From: Candidatus Mcinerneyibacterium aminivorans
Lineage (GTDB): Bacteria; Macinerneyibacteriota; Macinerneyibacteria; Macinerneyibacteriales; Macinerneyibacteriaceae
Direction of reading: 5' to 3'
Length of the DNA: 64,000 nt
NCBI GenBank assembly: GCA_008086245.1
Contig: VSIX01000004.1
Location: 1-64,000, forward strand
Under the pieces are notes generated by a model, which was not told where the DNA came from, made no database searches, and worked only from the letters and a program-made list of their open reading frames with translations. Shown piece by piece: positions 35,239-44,295 of this stretch; positions within the stretch are counted from its first letter, which is position 1; each line of letters begins with the position of its first letter. Made by a program: the position numbers and the translations under genes.

Positions 35239-37695
35239 GTGAGTTTGAAAAATAAAATAATTATAATATTTACAACTATTGCTTTGATTTTCTCTTCCAT
35301 TTTAATTATTAATTCTTACAAAAATTATAAAAAAGATTTTATTGAGAATCTAAAGAAAAATTCAATTGATATTGCCAAACTGGGTTCTAAAAATATTGAT
35401 GCAGAAAAATGTAAAGAATTAATTAAAAAAATTGGTATTGAGCCTGGTAGTTATTCTGAAGTAGATAGTTCCAGTAGATACCTTATATCAAAAGAAAAAA
35501 TTTATAATATTGAATTGGATAGCTCCTACCAGGAGATTGTTGGACAGCTAAATAGTATTAAGAATTTAAAAAGTGAATATGTTTTATATGCTTATATTTT
35601 AATACCTACGGGCAATGAAAAATATGCAAGAATACTGGTTGATGCCGATCTGCCCAGAAGAACTGTAAAAAAGGACTTAAAAAGTTTCGAAGAAACTAAA
35701 TTAATCGCACATATTGGAAAACTTTATGATATTTCTAATCAACCAACAACAGTATCTGCATTAAAGAAAAGAAATGTAGGAATAACCGATTCCTTTATAT
35801 ATGACAGGGAGTATAAGTCCAAATCTATTATGGTATTTGCTCCAATTAGGGATGAAAATAACAATTATATTGCTACACTGGGATTGGATTTTTCAGATAA
35901 AATGATAAATCAAATATTACATAAAAATATATTTATCAACATCATCACTTCTATTTTATTAACTGTTGGAGTAATAATTATTATAATTTTTTCATCTTCT
36001 TTTATAACAAAACCCCTTGAAAATATTACACGGGCCACCAAAAAGGTAAAAAATCAGCAGTATGATTTTGATCTTCCAGTAAAAAGAAATGACGATATTG
36101 GTATTTTAGCCTCTAATTTTGAAAGTATGGCAGGCAGAATTAAAACCTATGAAGAGAAAATGACGAATTTAAATAATAAACTGAAAATTGAAAATGAAGA
36201 ATTAATGATTACCTTGAAAAGTATTGGTGACGGTGTAATTTCTGTAGATGTTGATGGACAGATAATATTAATGAATGAGGTTGCTGAAGAATTAACAGGA
36301 TGGAATTTCGAAGAAACAGTGAATCTAGAACACGATAAAATATTATATTTTTTGAATAAAGATTCTGAAAGAGAAATTGAAAATCCTATAAGCAGGGTAT
36401 TAGAGATAAAGCAGAAATATAGAATGAAAAAAAACAATTTGCTTTTATCCAGAGACGGTTCGAAATATTTAATAAACGGTACCGCCTCCCCAATCTTTGA
36501 TAGTAATAACAGCATGATAGGCGTTGTTTTTGTTTTCAAAAATGTCACTGAAATAGAAAAATATAAAAAGGAACTGGAGAAAAATGAAAAACTTGAATCG
36601 ATAGCTCATCTGGCAGGGGGAATAGCTCATGACTTTAATAATTATTTAATGGGGGTTCTGGGGAGTATAGATTTAATAAAAATTATTCTTAAAAGAGATT
36701 ATGACAGAGATAAATTAGAATCGTTGCTGGATAGTGCCGAAAAATCAGCTAGAAAGGCCAAGGAATTAACAAAGCAGCTTCTTGTTTTTTCAAAAGGGGG
36801 AGAACCTTCTAGAAAACCAATTAATCTGGAAAAACTGCTTAACAAAATTGCCGAAGATGTATTTGGCAGATTCAAAGTTCAAACTAAAGTTGAAATAAAT
36901 GAGCATCTTTTTAATATATATGCTGATGGGGGGCAATTAAAGCAGGTTTTCCGAAATATTTTTAAAAATTCACTTGAAGCAACTGATCATAATGGGTATG
37001 TAAACATTTCAGCAGAAAATGTGATGTTACATGAAAGCGATTTAATTCCGGAACTTAAGGGTCAGTATGTAAAGATTCTGATTGAAGATAATGGTAAAGG
37101 AATAAAAAAGGAGAATCTTAATAAAGTATTTGATCCCTTTTATACTGAAAAACAGAACAGAAATGGGCTCGGTTTATCAATTGCATATTCAATTATTGCC
37201 AGACATAATGGTGAGATATTAATTGATTCCCAAAAAGGAAAATATACGAAAGTAACAATATATTTGCCAGTTTCCGGGAAAATTAAAGGAAAATATGCTG
37301 TAAATGATTCAAAGAATAAGTATAAAACAAAAATATTAATAGTTGAAGGTAATAAGATTGTAGCTGAAACTCTTGAAAACATACTTATTAATACGGGATG
37401 TAAAACTGTTCTGGCTGATACTGGGAAAAAAGCAATAAAAGAATTCAATAAGGCTTTTAAAGAAAATAGAAAGTTCGATTTGGTTATAGTAGATTATGTA
37501 TTAAAAGGTGAAGAGAAGGGTGTAGAAATTTTCGAAAAATTAAAAATGGTTGATCCCGAAATCAAAGGAGTAATCTCGAGCGGTTTTATGAAAAAATCTA
37601 TTCTTTCAAATTACAAAGAGTATGGTTTTATAGACAAACTGGAAAAACCTTATAAAGTTGAGGATATTTACAATTTACTTGAAAAAATGTTTTAA
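35239..37695 (+). CDS. Hybrid sensor histidine kinase with C-terminal receiver (818 aa)
   Basis: Two membrane helices (about 5-25 and 233-255) enclose an extracytoplasmic sensor of about 205 residues, probably Cache-like. HAMP (about 256-308), PAS (about 325-445), the dimerisation/phosphoacceptor segment GGIAHDFNNYLMG with His near 464, and an HATPase domain (NIFKNSLEAT, DNGKGI, GLGLSIAYSI) follow. The receiver (about 695-818) keeps the phosphoacceptor Asp in VIVDYVL and the Lys in LEKPYK, although the usual acidic pair is EG. Start is GTG 35239, spaced from AAGAGG; TTG 35245 is an alternative. No separate response regulator lies next to it. Signal and output are unknown. Confidence 0.9.
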   Translation: MSLKNKIIIIFTTIALIFSSILIINSYKNYKKDFIENLKKNSIDIAKLGSKNIDAEKCKELIKKIGIEPGSYSEVDSSSRYLISKEKIYNIELDSSYQEIVGQLNSIKNLKSEYVLYAYILIPTGNEKYARILVDADLPRRTVKKDLKSFEETKLIAHIGKLYDISNQPTTVSALKKRNVGITDSFIYDREYKSKSIMVFAPIRDENNNYIATLGLDFSDKMINQILHKNIFINIITSILLTVGVIIIIIFSSSFITKPLENITRATKKVKNQQYDFDLPVKRNDDIGILASNFESMAGRIKTYEEKMTNLNNKLKIENEELMITLKSIGDGVISVDVDGQIILMNEVAEELTGWNFEETVNLEHDKILYFLNKDSEREIENPISRVLEIKQKYRMKKNNLLLSRDGSKYLINGTASPIFDSNNSMIGVVFVFKNVTEIEKYKKELEKNEKLESIAHLAGGIAHDFNNYLMGVLGSIDLIKIILKRDYDRDKLESLLDSAEKSARKAKELTKQLLVFSKGGEPSRKPINLEKLLNKIAEDVFGRFKVQTKVEINEHLFNIYADGGQLKQVFRNIFKNSLEATDHNGYVNISAENVMLHESDLIPELKGQYVKILIEDNGKGIKKENLNKVFDPFYTEKQNRNGLGLSIAYSIIARHNGEILIDSQKGKYTKVTIYLPVSGKIKGKYAVNDSKNKYKTKILIVEGNKIVAETLENILINTGCKTVLADTGKKAIKEFNKAFKENRKFDLVIVDYVLKGEEKGVEIFEKLKMVDPEIKGVISSGFMKKSILSNYKEYGFIDKLEKPYKVEDIYNLLEKMF

Positions 37696-37787
37696 TGTCG
37701 TATTCGATGATAGTTTTGGTTAAGCCTTTATAAAAATAATAATATGAATATAATATGATATAATTATTGGCAAGAAAAGGAGGTATT

Positions 37788-38618
37788 ATGAGAAAAATTG
37801 TAAGTCTTTTTCTTATAACCGGAATTATTATTGGTTTTATTTACTCACAGACTAATTTGAAAAAATTCAAACTGATGAAAAAAAGCCAAAAAGTATTTAA
37901 GACTCCCGAATCCATTAAATATGATCCAGCAAGAAAAGTTATTTATGTATCTAATATTAATGGAGCTCCTACTGAAAGAGATGGTAATGGATTTATTTCT
38001 AAATTAAATGAAAAAGGTGAAGTTATAGATCTAAAATGGATTACCGGACTGGATGCCCCTAAAGGCATGGGGATATATAAAAATTATTTGTATGTAACAA
38101 ATATTTATGAAGTAGTAAAGATTGATATTGAAAGTGAAAGGATCATTAAACGAATTGATATGGGTGGAGAATTCTTAAATGATATTGATGTCGATGAAGT
38201 AGGGAATGTTTATGTTTCCGACATGACTGATAAAAAAATCTATAAGATAGATCAAAATAATAATTATACCGAATATTTTAAAAATCAGGCAGTTAAAAGA
38301 CCCAATGGGTTGAGGGTTTTAAATAACTATTTATATATCGGTTCTGCCGAAAGGGTGTTTAGCCTGGATTTGAAAAGTAAGGAATTAATTGAATTGTCAA
38401 AGGGGTTCAAGAATACAGACGGGATAGTTTTTACAAAAGATAATAACCTTATTGCCTCTAATTTTAATGGAGAATTGTTTTACTATGATTTTAAAAAGAA
38501 AACTAATTACAGCCAGAAGTTGAAGCATGGGTCCGCTGATATCGGGATTATCAGGAAGAAAAATATTTTATTAGTTCCTGATTTTGATAAGAGTATTTAT
38601 TTTTATTGGATTAAATAA
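37788..38618 (+). CDS. Secreted NHL/SMP-30-like beta-propeller protein (276 aa)
   Basis: The start is ATG 37788, directly preceded by AAAAGGAGG; the chain then begins with a signal peptide (MRKIVSLFLITGIIIGFIYSQ). The mature part is built of repeated propeller strands: SIKYDPARKVIYVSNING, GMGIYKNYLYVTNIYEVVKID, DIDVDEVGNVYVSDMTDKKIY and RPNGLRVLNNYLYIGS. The series resembles SMP-30/gluconolactonase and NHL domains, and a metal-site Asn-Asp occurs in the FLNDIDVD segment. It may be a periplasmic lactonase or a binding protein; the sequence does not decide. Confidence 0.75.
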   Translation: MRKIVSLFLITGIIIGFIYSQTNLKKFKLMKKSQKVFKTPESIKYDPARKVIYVSNINGAPTERDGNGFISKLNEKGEVIDLKWITGLDAPKGMGIYKNYLYVTNIYEVVKIDIESERIIKRIDMGGEFLNDIDVDEVGNVYVSDMTDKKIYKIDQNNNYTEYFKNQAVKRPNGLRVLNNYLYIGSAERVFSLDLKSKELIELSKGFKNTDGIVFTKDNNLIASNFNGELFYYDFKKKTNYSQKLKHGSADIGIIRKKNILLVPDFDKSIYFYWIK

Positions 38619-38661
38619 ATATGGAATTTAATATATTTAGTTATTTTAAAAGAGTATGACT

Positions 38662-39810
38662 ATGGGAGTTGTAGATAGAAAAAATGTATCCAAATTAGTT
38701 AATTTCCGGCATGATTTACACCGAAATCCGGAGTTGTCAGGACGTGAAAAAAATACTGCAGATAGAATAGTGAAGTTCATGAAAGATTATAAACCGGACC
38801 ATATTATCACAGGAATAGGTGGCAATGGATGTGCGTTTGTTTATAAAGGGAAGCAAAAAGGTCCGGTTGTAGTTTTTAGGGCAGATATGGATGCTCTGCC
38901 TATCAGGGAAAAATCTGAACTAAATTATTCCTCTAAAAAAGAAAATGTTGCTCATATGTGCGGTCATGATGGACATATGGTTACACTGGCCGGGGTGGGT
39001 GTTTATCTTTGCAAGCAGAGACCTCAAAAAGGGACTATAATTTTATTATACCAGCCATCAGAAGAAACTGGCCAGGGAGCCAAACGGATTATTAAAGATG
39101 AACTGTTTAAAAATTATGCTCCCGATTATATATTTTCTTTTCACAATATTCCAGGATATGAGAAGAATGAAATTGTACTTAAAAAGGGAAATTTTTCTGC
39201 AGCTTCAGTAGGGATGAGTATAAAACTTCAGGGAATCTCATCACATGCAGCACATCCAGAAAAAGGAATATCCCCGGTTGTTTTAATATCAGAGATAATA
39301 GATAAATTTGAAACATTGAATAATTATGATGAAAAGAATTTTAGATTTGGTACTATTGTAGGTGTAAATGTGGGGGAAAAATCTTTTGGGACTATGCCTG
39401 AAAAGGGAGTGCTTCATGCAACTTTAAGAGCAAGGACTGATAAAAATCTTGATAAGATGAAAAATATAATAAAAGAATTTGTTGATAAGAAGGCAAGAAA
39501 AAGAGAACTTGAATATAAAATAGAATGGAAAGAAGAATTTAAATCTATTAAAAATAGCGTTAAAGCCTATAAAATATTAAAAAAAGCCATTCAAAATAAA
39601 AAATTAAAATATACCAAAAGGCAGTATAGTTTCAGATGGTCAGAAGATTTTGGTGAATATTCTAAGTATTTTGATAGCTGTTTTTTCGGATTGGGGATAG
39701 GGGAAAATGCTAAAAATCTCCACAATCCCTATTATTTTTTCCCCGATGAAATTATTGAAACAGGAATTGCTATATATATTAGTATTTTGAAACAATTAAA
39801 GCTAATCTAG
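38662..39810 (+). CDS. M20D amidohydrolase (382 aa)
   Basis: This is a metal-dependent amidohydrolase of the IAA-amino-acid hydrolase/N-acetyldiaminopimelate deacetylase group. Signatures in order: FRHDLHRNPELSGRE, VVFRADMDALPIREK, MCGHDGHMVTLAGVG (metal Cys/His), YQPSEETGQGAKR with the catalytic Glu pair, FSFHNIPG, and SSHAAHPEKGISPV. The C-terminal WSEDFGEYS and HNPYYFFPDE are also typical. I prefer ATG 38662 to ATG 38656 because GAG is correctly spaced only from the second. It frees amino acids from N-acyl or related conjugates in the cytoplasm. Its stop lies one base from the end of the convergent helicase-loader gene. Confidence 0.92.
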   Translation: MGVVDRKNVSKLVNFRHDLHRNPELSGREKNTADRIVKFMKDYKPDHIITGIGGNGCAFVYKGKQKGPVVVFRADMDALPIREKSELNYSSKKENVAHMCGHDGHMVTLAGVGVYLCKQRPQKGTIILLYQPSEETGQGAKRIIKDELFKNYAPDYIFSFHNIPGYEKNEIVLKKGNFSAASVGMSIKLQGISSHAAHPEKGISPVVLISEIIDKFETLNNYDEKNFRFGTIVGVNVGEKSFGTMPEKGVLHATLRARTDKNLDKMKNIIKEFVDKKARKRELEYKIEWKEEFKSIKNSVKAYKILKKAIQNKKLKYTKRQYSFRWSEDFGEYSKYFDSCFFGLGIGENAKNLHNPYYFFPDEIIETGIAIYISILKQLKLI

Positions 39811-39811
39811 T

Positions 39812-40858
39812 TTAGAGTTTTTTCCTCATATCTTCCCCGCCTATTACAACCCCTCTTGCCATTTCATGAAGACGGGACATAATTCTTTTATCCAGCTTAT
39901 GTACCAGTTTAGAGGCAGATAAATCCGAAATAAATAGGGTGGGTAATTTTTCCTGGTAGCGTTTATTAACCAGTGTAAAAACTTTTTCCCTGGACCATTC
40001 ATTTAAATTTTCAATTCCCAAATCATCTATAACCAGGTATGCAGCTTCAGATGTTTCTTTTAAAAGCTGTTCGTTGTCAGTAGCTTTTAATTCATTTAGA
40101 AAGATAGGTAGACTTATATATTTTTTCTTGAGAAGCTTGTATTTGTAAAATGTGGGTTTGTAAATTAAATTTAGAAGAGAGGCTATTGCCAGATGAGTTT
40201 TCCCGGTTCCTATTCCTCCTATTAACAATAAGCTTTCCCCATTATTTAGGACTATATCAAAATTTTGGGTATATTTTTTAATTGTTTCATAGGCAGCTCT
40301 GTTCTCATCTGTTATTTTAAATTTTTTGAAATCTTTTTTTTCAAATCTTTTACTTATATATGATTTTTTTAGAAAATCCTGATATATATGAGGACATAAA
40401 AATAAATATTCTTTATTATCTCCGGGAAGTTTGTAAAAAATTCTATTCTTTCCTTTACATAGTACACATCTATTAGAATTTATTTCATATTTATTGTTTG
40501 CCAGATTTTTAACTCTTGAATGGAAATTTTTTGTCTGATCAATAAAGTCAAAAATTGAATCAGGACTTTTTTTAAAATTTAATGTGAAAGGTTCATTGCT
40601 GATAAAATACTGTTTTTTATACAAATTATCTATTTTTGCTTTGTTATCTGTTTCTTCTAAAAGTCTATTGTAAACCTGATTTTTAAGTTTTTTTCTATGA
40701 GCTAGATATTTTTTCCTGGCTTTTTGATTAACCGGGTTTGTGTGTTTTAATAAAGGATTATAACCAAAATCTTCCAAAGAGTTATCTTTCATCAGATATT
40801 TATAATAAAGGCTAATATTTTCGAAATCCTTTAATCTTTTTGTTTTATTTTCCAGCAT
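39812..40858 (-). CDS. DnaC/DnaI-like AAA+ ATPase (helicase loader type, 348 aa)
   Basis: The C-terminal AAA+ module has Walker A LLIGGIGTGKTHLA, Walker B AYLVIDDLG, the sensor region TLFISDLS and the arginine-finger-like RIMSRLHEMARG, which is the DnaC/DnaI/IstB arrangement. The N-terminal part has a zinc-ribbon-like CVLCKGK with a later CPH, as in DnaI-type primosome proteins that load DnaB onto DNA. It is not beside a transposase, so the IstB role is unlikely. AAAGGAGGGGTT precedes the ATG and a promoter is seen at 40883. It is the most downstream gene of the minus-strand block. Confidence 0.8.
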   Translation of the reverse strand: MLENKTKRLKDFENISLYYKYLMKDNSLEDFGYNPLLKHTNPVNQKARKKYLAHRKKLKNQVYNRLLEETDNKAKIDNLYKKQYFISNEPFTLNFKKSPDSIFDFIDQTKNFHSRVKNLANNKYEINSNRCVLCKGKNRIFYKLPGDNKEYLFLCPHIYQDFLKKSYISKRFEKKDFKKFKITDENRAAYETIKKYTQNFDIVLNNGESLLLIGGIGTGKTHLAIASLLNLIYKPTFYKYKLLKKKYISLPIFLNELKATDNEQLLKETSEAAYLVIDDLGIENLNEWSREKVFTLVNKRYQEKLPTLFISDLSASKLVHKLDKRIMSRLHEMARGVVIGGEDMRKKL

Positions 40859-40882
40859 AACCCCTCCTTTAATTATAAATTT

Positions 40883-40910
40883 AGAATATCAAATATAGGG
40901 TGGTTGTCAA
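40883..40910 (-). promoter_or_regulatory. Promoter of the DnaC-like gene
   Basis: On the minus strand TTGACA (40910-40905), 16-bp spacer, TATTCT (40888-40883), within the short gap after pcm. Confidence 0.6.
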
Positions 40911-40911
40911 T

Positions 40912-41571
40912 TTATTTTTCTTTCCATCCGTTTTCTCCGATTAGAGGAACAAATCTGCATCCATCCTCTTTTTCTTTTCTGATATTTCCATTTTTCTTGA
41001 TAATTTTAATTAGCTGCTGGAAAATACTACCACCAACAGGAATAACCATTATGCCATAATTATTGTTTAGCTGGTCTTTGAGACTTTTTGGTATTTTAGG
41101 TGCTGCAGCAGAAACAATTATTCTGTCATAAGGAGCCTTTTGGGGATACCCCATTGTTCCGTCACTTGTAATCAAATGGGCTTTATAATAACCCAATTCA
41201 TCAAGTACTTTCCTGCTTTTTTTTGTGAACTCCTCGATTCTTTCAATGGAATATACAACATCAGCGCACTCACATAATAGGGCAGTTTGGTATCCGGAAC
41301 CGGTTCCAATTTCTAAAACTTTTTCCTTTCCACTTAAATTTAACATCTCCATCATTTTTGCAATTATATAAGGCTGTGATATTGTTTGATTTTTCCCTAT
41401 GGGAAGGGGGGTGTCTTTATATGAATTATGTTTCATAGATTTGGGAACGAATGCCTCCCGGGGAACATTTTTAAAAGCCTTTAGGATTTTTTCATCTGTT
41501 ATTCCTCTATCAACAAGCTGGTTTGCAACCATTTTTTCTCTAGAAATACTGTATCTATTTTTTGAAACCAT
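40912..41571 (-). CDS. pcm: Protein-L-isoaspartate O-methyltransferase (219 aa)
   Basis: It repairs isoaspartyl residues in aged proteins using S-adenosylmethionine. The signature PLPIGKNQTISQPYIIAKM, the SAM motif VLEIGTGSGYQTALL and the C-terminal segment DRIIVSAAAPKIP with YGIMVIPVGG are all typical, and the length is normal. Its ATG lies 17 bases inside the end of the upstream glycosyltransferase gene, so the two are translationally coupled. There is no strong ribosome site of its own, which fits coupling. Confidence 0.95.
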   Translation of the reverse strand: MVSKNRYSISREKMVANQLVDRGITDEKILKAFKNVPREAFVPKSMKHNSYKDTPLPIGKNQTISQPYIIAKMMEMLNLSGKEKVLEIGTGSGYQTALLCECADVVYSIERIEEFTKKSRKVLDELGYYKAHLITSDGTMGYPQKAPYDRIIVSAAAPKIPKSLKDQLNNNYGIMVIPVGGSIFQQLIKIIKKNGNIRKEKEDGCRFVPLIGENGWKEK

Positions 41572-42217
41572 ATTTGATCACAACCTTTAAAAATCTAAAT
41601 GTATCGATGAATCCTTTAATGTTACTGCTACTATTATTATATATTGTTCTGATAGGAATAAAACCTATTTTATAATTATTATGGGCAGCTTTAACAAGAA
41701 GTTCCGTTTCCAGGTCGAAATTATCGGATTTTAATTCGATATCTTTGATAAGACGGGTTTTTATAAATCTAAAGCCCGATTGGGAATCTTCAATCTTTAC
41801 TTTTAAAATTGAAGATAAAATCTTAGAGGTTAGATAGTTAGAAAGTTTTCTGTGAATAGGCATAGATTGTTTATTAAAATTTCTTTTTCCAACTAATAAA
41901 TCATAGCTATCAGGTGAAGATAAAAACTTGGAAATATCATCTGGATGATGTTGAAAATCTCCATCCAGTGTAAAAACTCCTTTATAATTGTGTTCTATGG
42001 CATATTTAAAACCTGTCTTAAGGGCCGCTCCCTTGCCTTTATTTTTCCTATGTGAAAGTAGTTTAATACCGTTGTTTCTTAAAAAATTTTTTGGAATAAA
42101 ATCGGAACCATCATCTATTATTAGTATATCGAAATCGTAGTTTTTTAGAATAGGAACCATTTTTTTAAAAAGATGATAACAATTATATATGGGAATTAAT
42201 ATTAAAATATCTTTCAT
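41555..42217 (-). CDS. GT2-family glycosyltransferase, polyprenyl-phosphate type (220 aa)
   Basis: The fold is the GT-A fold of family 2: ILIPIYNCYHL, the LIIDDGSDF motif, KGAALKTGF, and GVFTLDGDFQHHP supplying the metal-binding Asp residues, then a LVGKRNF block as in dolichol- or undecaprenyl-phosphate mannosyl/glucosyltransferases. There are no membrane helices. I choose ATG 42217, which lies one base beyond the prenyl synthase stop; the longer reading from 42256 overlaps that gene by 38 bases. Proximity to a polyprenyl synthase supports a lipid-linked sugar role, which is an inference from context. Confidence 0.88.
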   Translation of the reverse strand: MKDILILIPIYNCYHLFKKMVPILKNYDFDILIIDDGSDFIPKNFLRNNGIKLLSHRKNKGKGAALKTGFKYAIEHNYKGVFTLDGDFQHHPDDISKFLSSPDSYDLLVGKRNFNKQSMPIHRKLSNYLTSKILSSILKVKIEDSQSGFRFIKTRLIKDIELKSDNFDLETELLVKAAHNNYKIGFIPIRTIYNNSSSNIKGFIDTFRFLKVVIKYGFKK

Positions 42218-42218
42218 T

Positions 42219-43100
42219 TCAGTATGTTCTTTCAAGTAGAAAGTTTGAAATTTCATTTAAAATTGAAGTATCCGCATTAATTTTAGCCAAATAATTTTTG
42301 CTTTTTTGAGTATATTCTTCTGCTATTTTTTTTGACTTTTTAATGCCATAAATAGAAGGATAGGTAAATTTGTTGTAGTGGTTATCCTTTCCGGGATTTT
42401 TCCCCAATTCTTCTTTATCTCCTATTTCATCAAGGATATCATCAACTATTTGAAAGGTTAAGCCAAGCCATTTGGCATATTTTAATAGATTATCAAGATC
42501 TTCATCTTTGGCTCCGGCTAAAAGAGCACCTGAATAAACGGAGGTTTTTATGAGTTCTCCGGTTTTATGTGTATGTATATATTCCAATGTTGGAAGGTCT
42601 ATATCCTTTCCTTCCATATCGATATCGACGAATTGCCCTCCAACAATACCGGAATAACCGCTTGATTTTGCAATATTGAAAATAGCTTTTTTAATTAAAC
42701 GGTCCTCGAAATTGGAGGATTCGGCCATTGTTTGAAAGGCAAATGTTAAAAGTGCATCTGCAGCAAGAATAGCTTTTGCTTCTCCATAAACTTTATGGTT
42801 TGTAGGTTTGCCTCTTCTTAAGGAATCATTATCCATTGCAGGTAGATCATCATGGATGAGAGAATAAGTATGAATAATTTCTAATGCTGAAGCAAATGGT
42901 AAAACTTTTTTATAATTGCTATCAAAGATTTGAAATGAAGCTATACATAAAATTGGTCGAACTCTTTTTCCACCTGCAAAAATAGTATATCTCATAGCTT
43001 CATGCAGCTGCGCGGGGAATTTGTTAGTTTTAGGTAAAAGATTATCCAGATACTCATCCACTTCTTTTTTTTTATCTTTTAAATAGCTTTTTATATTCAT
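42219..43100 (-). CDS. ispA: Polyprenyl (farnesyl/geranylgeranyl) diphosphate synthase (293 aa)
   Basis: This is a trans-isoprenyl diphosphate synthase. The first Asp-rich motif is DDLPAMDNDSLRRGKPTNHK, the second LTFQIVDDILD, and the substrate-binding GGKRVRP lies near residue 43. Length and the two residues between the first Asp pair and the next Asp-x-Asp (the extended DDxxxxD form) fit the IspA/GGPS class of 15- to 20-carbon products. It supplies prenyl chains for quinones or lipid carriers. GAGGAG precedes the ATG and a promoter overlaps the end of cca. Confidence 0.93.
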   Translation of the reverse strand: MNIKSYLKDKKKEVDEYLDNLLPKTNKFPAQLHEAMRYTIFAGGKRVRPILCIASFQIFDSNYKKVLPFASALEIIHTYSLIHDDLPAMDNDSLRRGKPTNHKVYGEAKAILAADALLTFAFQTMAESSNFEDRLIKKAIFNIAKSSGYSGIVGGQFVDIDMEGKDIDLPTLEYIHTHKTGELIKTSVYSGALLAGAKDEDLDNLLKYAKWLGLTFQIVDDILDEIGDKEELGKNPGKDNHYNKFTYPSIYGIKKSKKIAEEYTQKSKNYLAKINADTSILNEISNFLLERTY

Positions 43101-43124
43101 AAAATCTCCTCATTCATACAATAT

Positions 43125-43153
43125 AATTTATCGATTCATTTACAGTTTGTCAA
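43125..43153 (-). promoter_or_regulatory. Promoter of the ispA-GT2-pcm operon
   Basis: On the minus strand TTGACA (43153-43148, overlapping the cca stop), 17-bp spacer, TAAATT (43130-43125). Confidence 0.55.
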
Positions 43154-44295
43154 TTATTTATAAAATTATTTATTAATTCATCCTGATTTTTAATATCATT
43201 AATTATTTGATACACATGCATTTTATCAATAAGTTTCCCAAGTTCCTTTCCTTCTACCTTAAATTCATTCATTAGATAGTTTCCGCTTAAAATGAATTTG
43301 TGATTTGCAATTATTTTTTGTAAATATTTTGTATATTTTCTATTCTGTTCTGTTATTTGAGCAAAATCAAGAATACTTTTGAGATATTTTTTTTGATATT
43401 TTTTATATTTATATACAAAAGCTTTTTCTTTAACTTTGTTGTTAATCGATTCCAGAAAAGCATTAATAAGATTAATAAGCCTTATGTCTTTTTTTGAAAA
43501 AGTATATTTGTTTAACAAATCAGGAAGCTTTTCAACACAGTTATTGTAATAAAAAAACAGGGCTAAATTCATTAAATAGTTGTTTTCAAAATTATTAATA
43601 TCAGTATATGTAAAGTTTTCATTAAACAAAATTGATAGGATATTAGAATTTTGCATTGTTGTTATCAAAGCAGGACTGATATAATTAAATATTTTAATTA
43701 GTTCTTCCTTGATTCTTTCATTTGCGATATTTTCTAGGTTTTTTTTCTCCTTTTCCGATAGAATTCGAGCTTTTTTAGATAAAGAAAAGTTATCCGTAGC
43801 CTTTAATCTAAACATTCTCAGTATTCTTAAAGGATCATTTCTAAAACTGTTTTCCGTTACAGGAATAATTACCTTTTTTTTTAAATGTTTTATGCCGTTA
43901 ACATAATCCAGAACGACATAACAAGAAGCAGACTTATTCTGCATATAAAGCGAATTAACAGTAAAGTCCCTTTGTTTTGAATCAATTGAAAGATTGTTTT
44001 CCTGAAGTTCTTGAAAATCCACAGTTAAATCTTTAAAACATAATCGAAGAGTTCTAAAGTTCTTACGGTTGAATTCAATTACCTTAAAATTGATTATTTC
44101 TTTTAATTTTTTGATTAAGGGATTTATTTTTCCCTTATAAACAAAATCGATATCATTAAATTGTGATTTTCCTAAAAGGATATCCCGAACAATTCCTCCT
44201 ACTAAATATAGAGTTGTGCCGGTTTCCCTTGAAAGTGAAAAAATCTTTTCAATTATTCTATTTTCAAACTTAAAATTAATTTTCTTTTTTTTCAT
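43150..44295 (-). CDS. cca: CCA tRNA nucleotidyltransferase / poly(A) polymerase family (381 aa)
   Basis: The class-II nucleotidyltransferase core is clear: LYLVGGIVRDILLGKSQFNDIDFVYKG (the GGxVRD loop and catalytic DxD), RDFTVNSLYM and DPLRILRMFR. The C-terminal half is helical and poorly conserved, rich in Asn and Lys. It either adds CCA to tRNA 3' ends or acts as a poly(A) polymerase; the tRNA-Pro gene here encodes no CCA, which favours the first. Its ATG overlaps the upstream unknown gene by 20 bases. Length is close to the usual bacterial CCA enzyme, without an HD domain. Confidence 0.88.
   Translation of the reverse strand: MKKKKINFKFENRIIEKIFSLSRETGTTLYLVGGIVRDILLGKSQFNDIDFVYKGKINPLIKKLKEIINFKVIEFNRKNFRTLRLCFKDLTVDFQELQENNLSIDSKQRDFTVNSLYMQNKSASCYVVLDYVNGIKHLKKKVIIPVTENSFRNDPLRILRMFRLKATDNFSLSKKARILSEKEKKNLENIANERIKEELIKIFNYISPALITTMQNSNILSILFNENFTYTDINNFENNYLMNLALFFYYNNCVEKLPDLLNKYTFSKKDIRLINLINAFLESINNKVKEKAFVYKYKKYQKKYLKSILDFAQITEQNRKYTKYLQKIIANHKFILSGNYLMNEFKVEGKELGKLIDKMHVYQIINDIKNQDELINNFINN

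Noticed and set aside
39812-40858. IstB transposition helper
   Set aside because: The ATPase is of the IstB/DnaC type, but no IstA transposase or IS ends are near, and a zinc-ribbon N-terminus favours a helicase loader.
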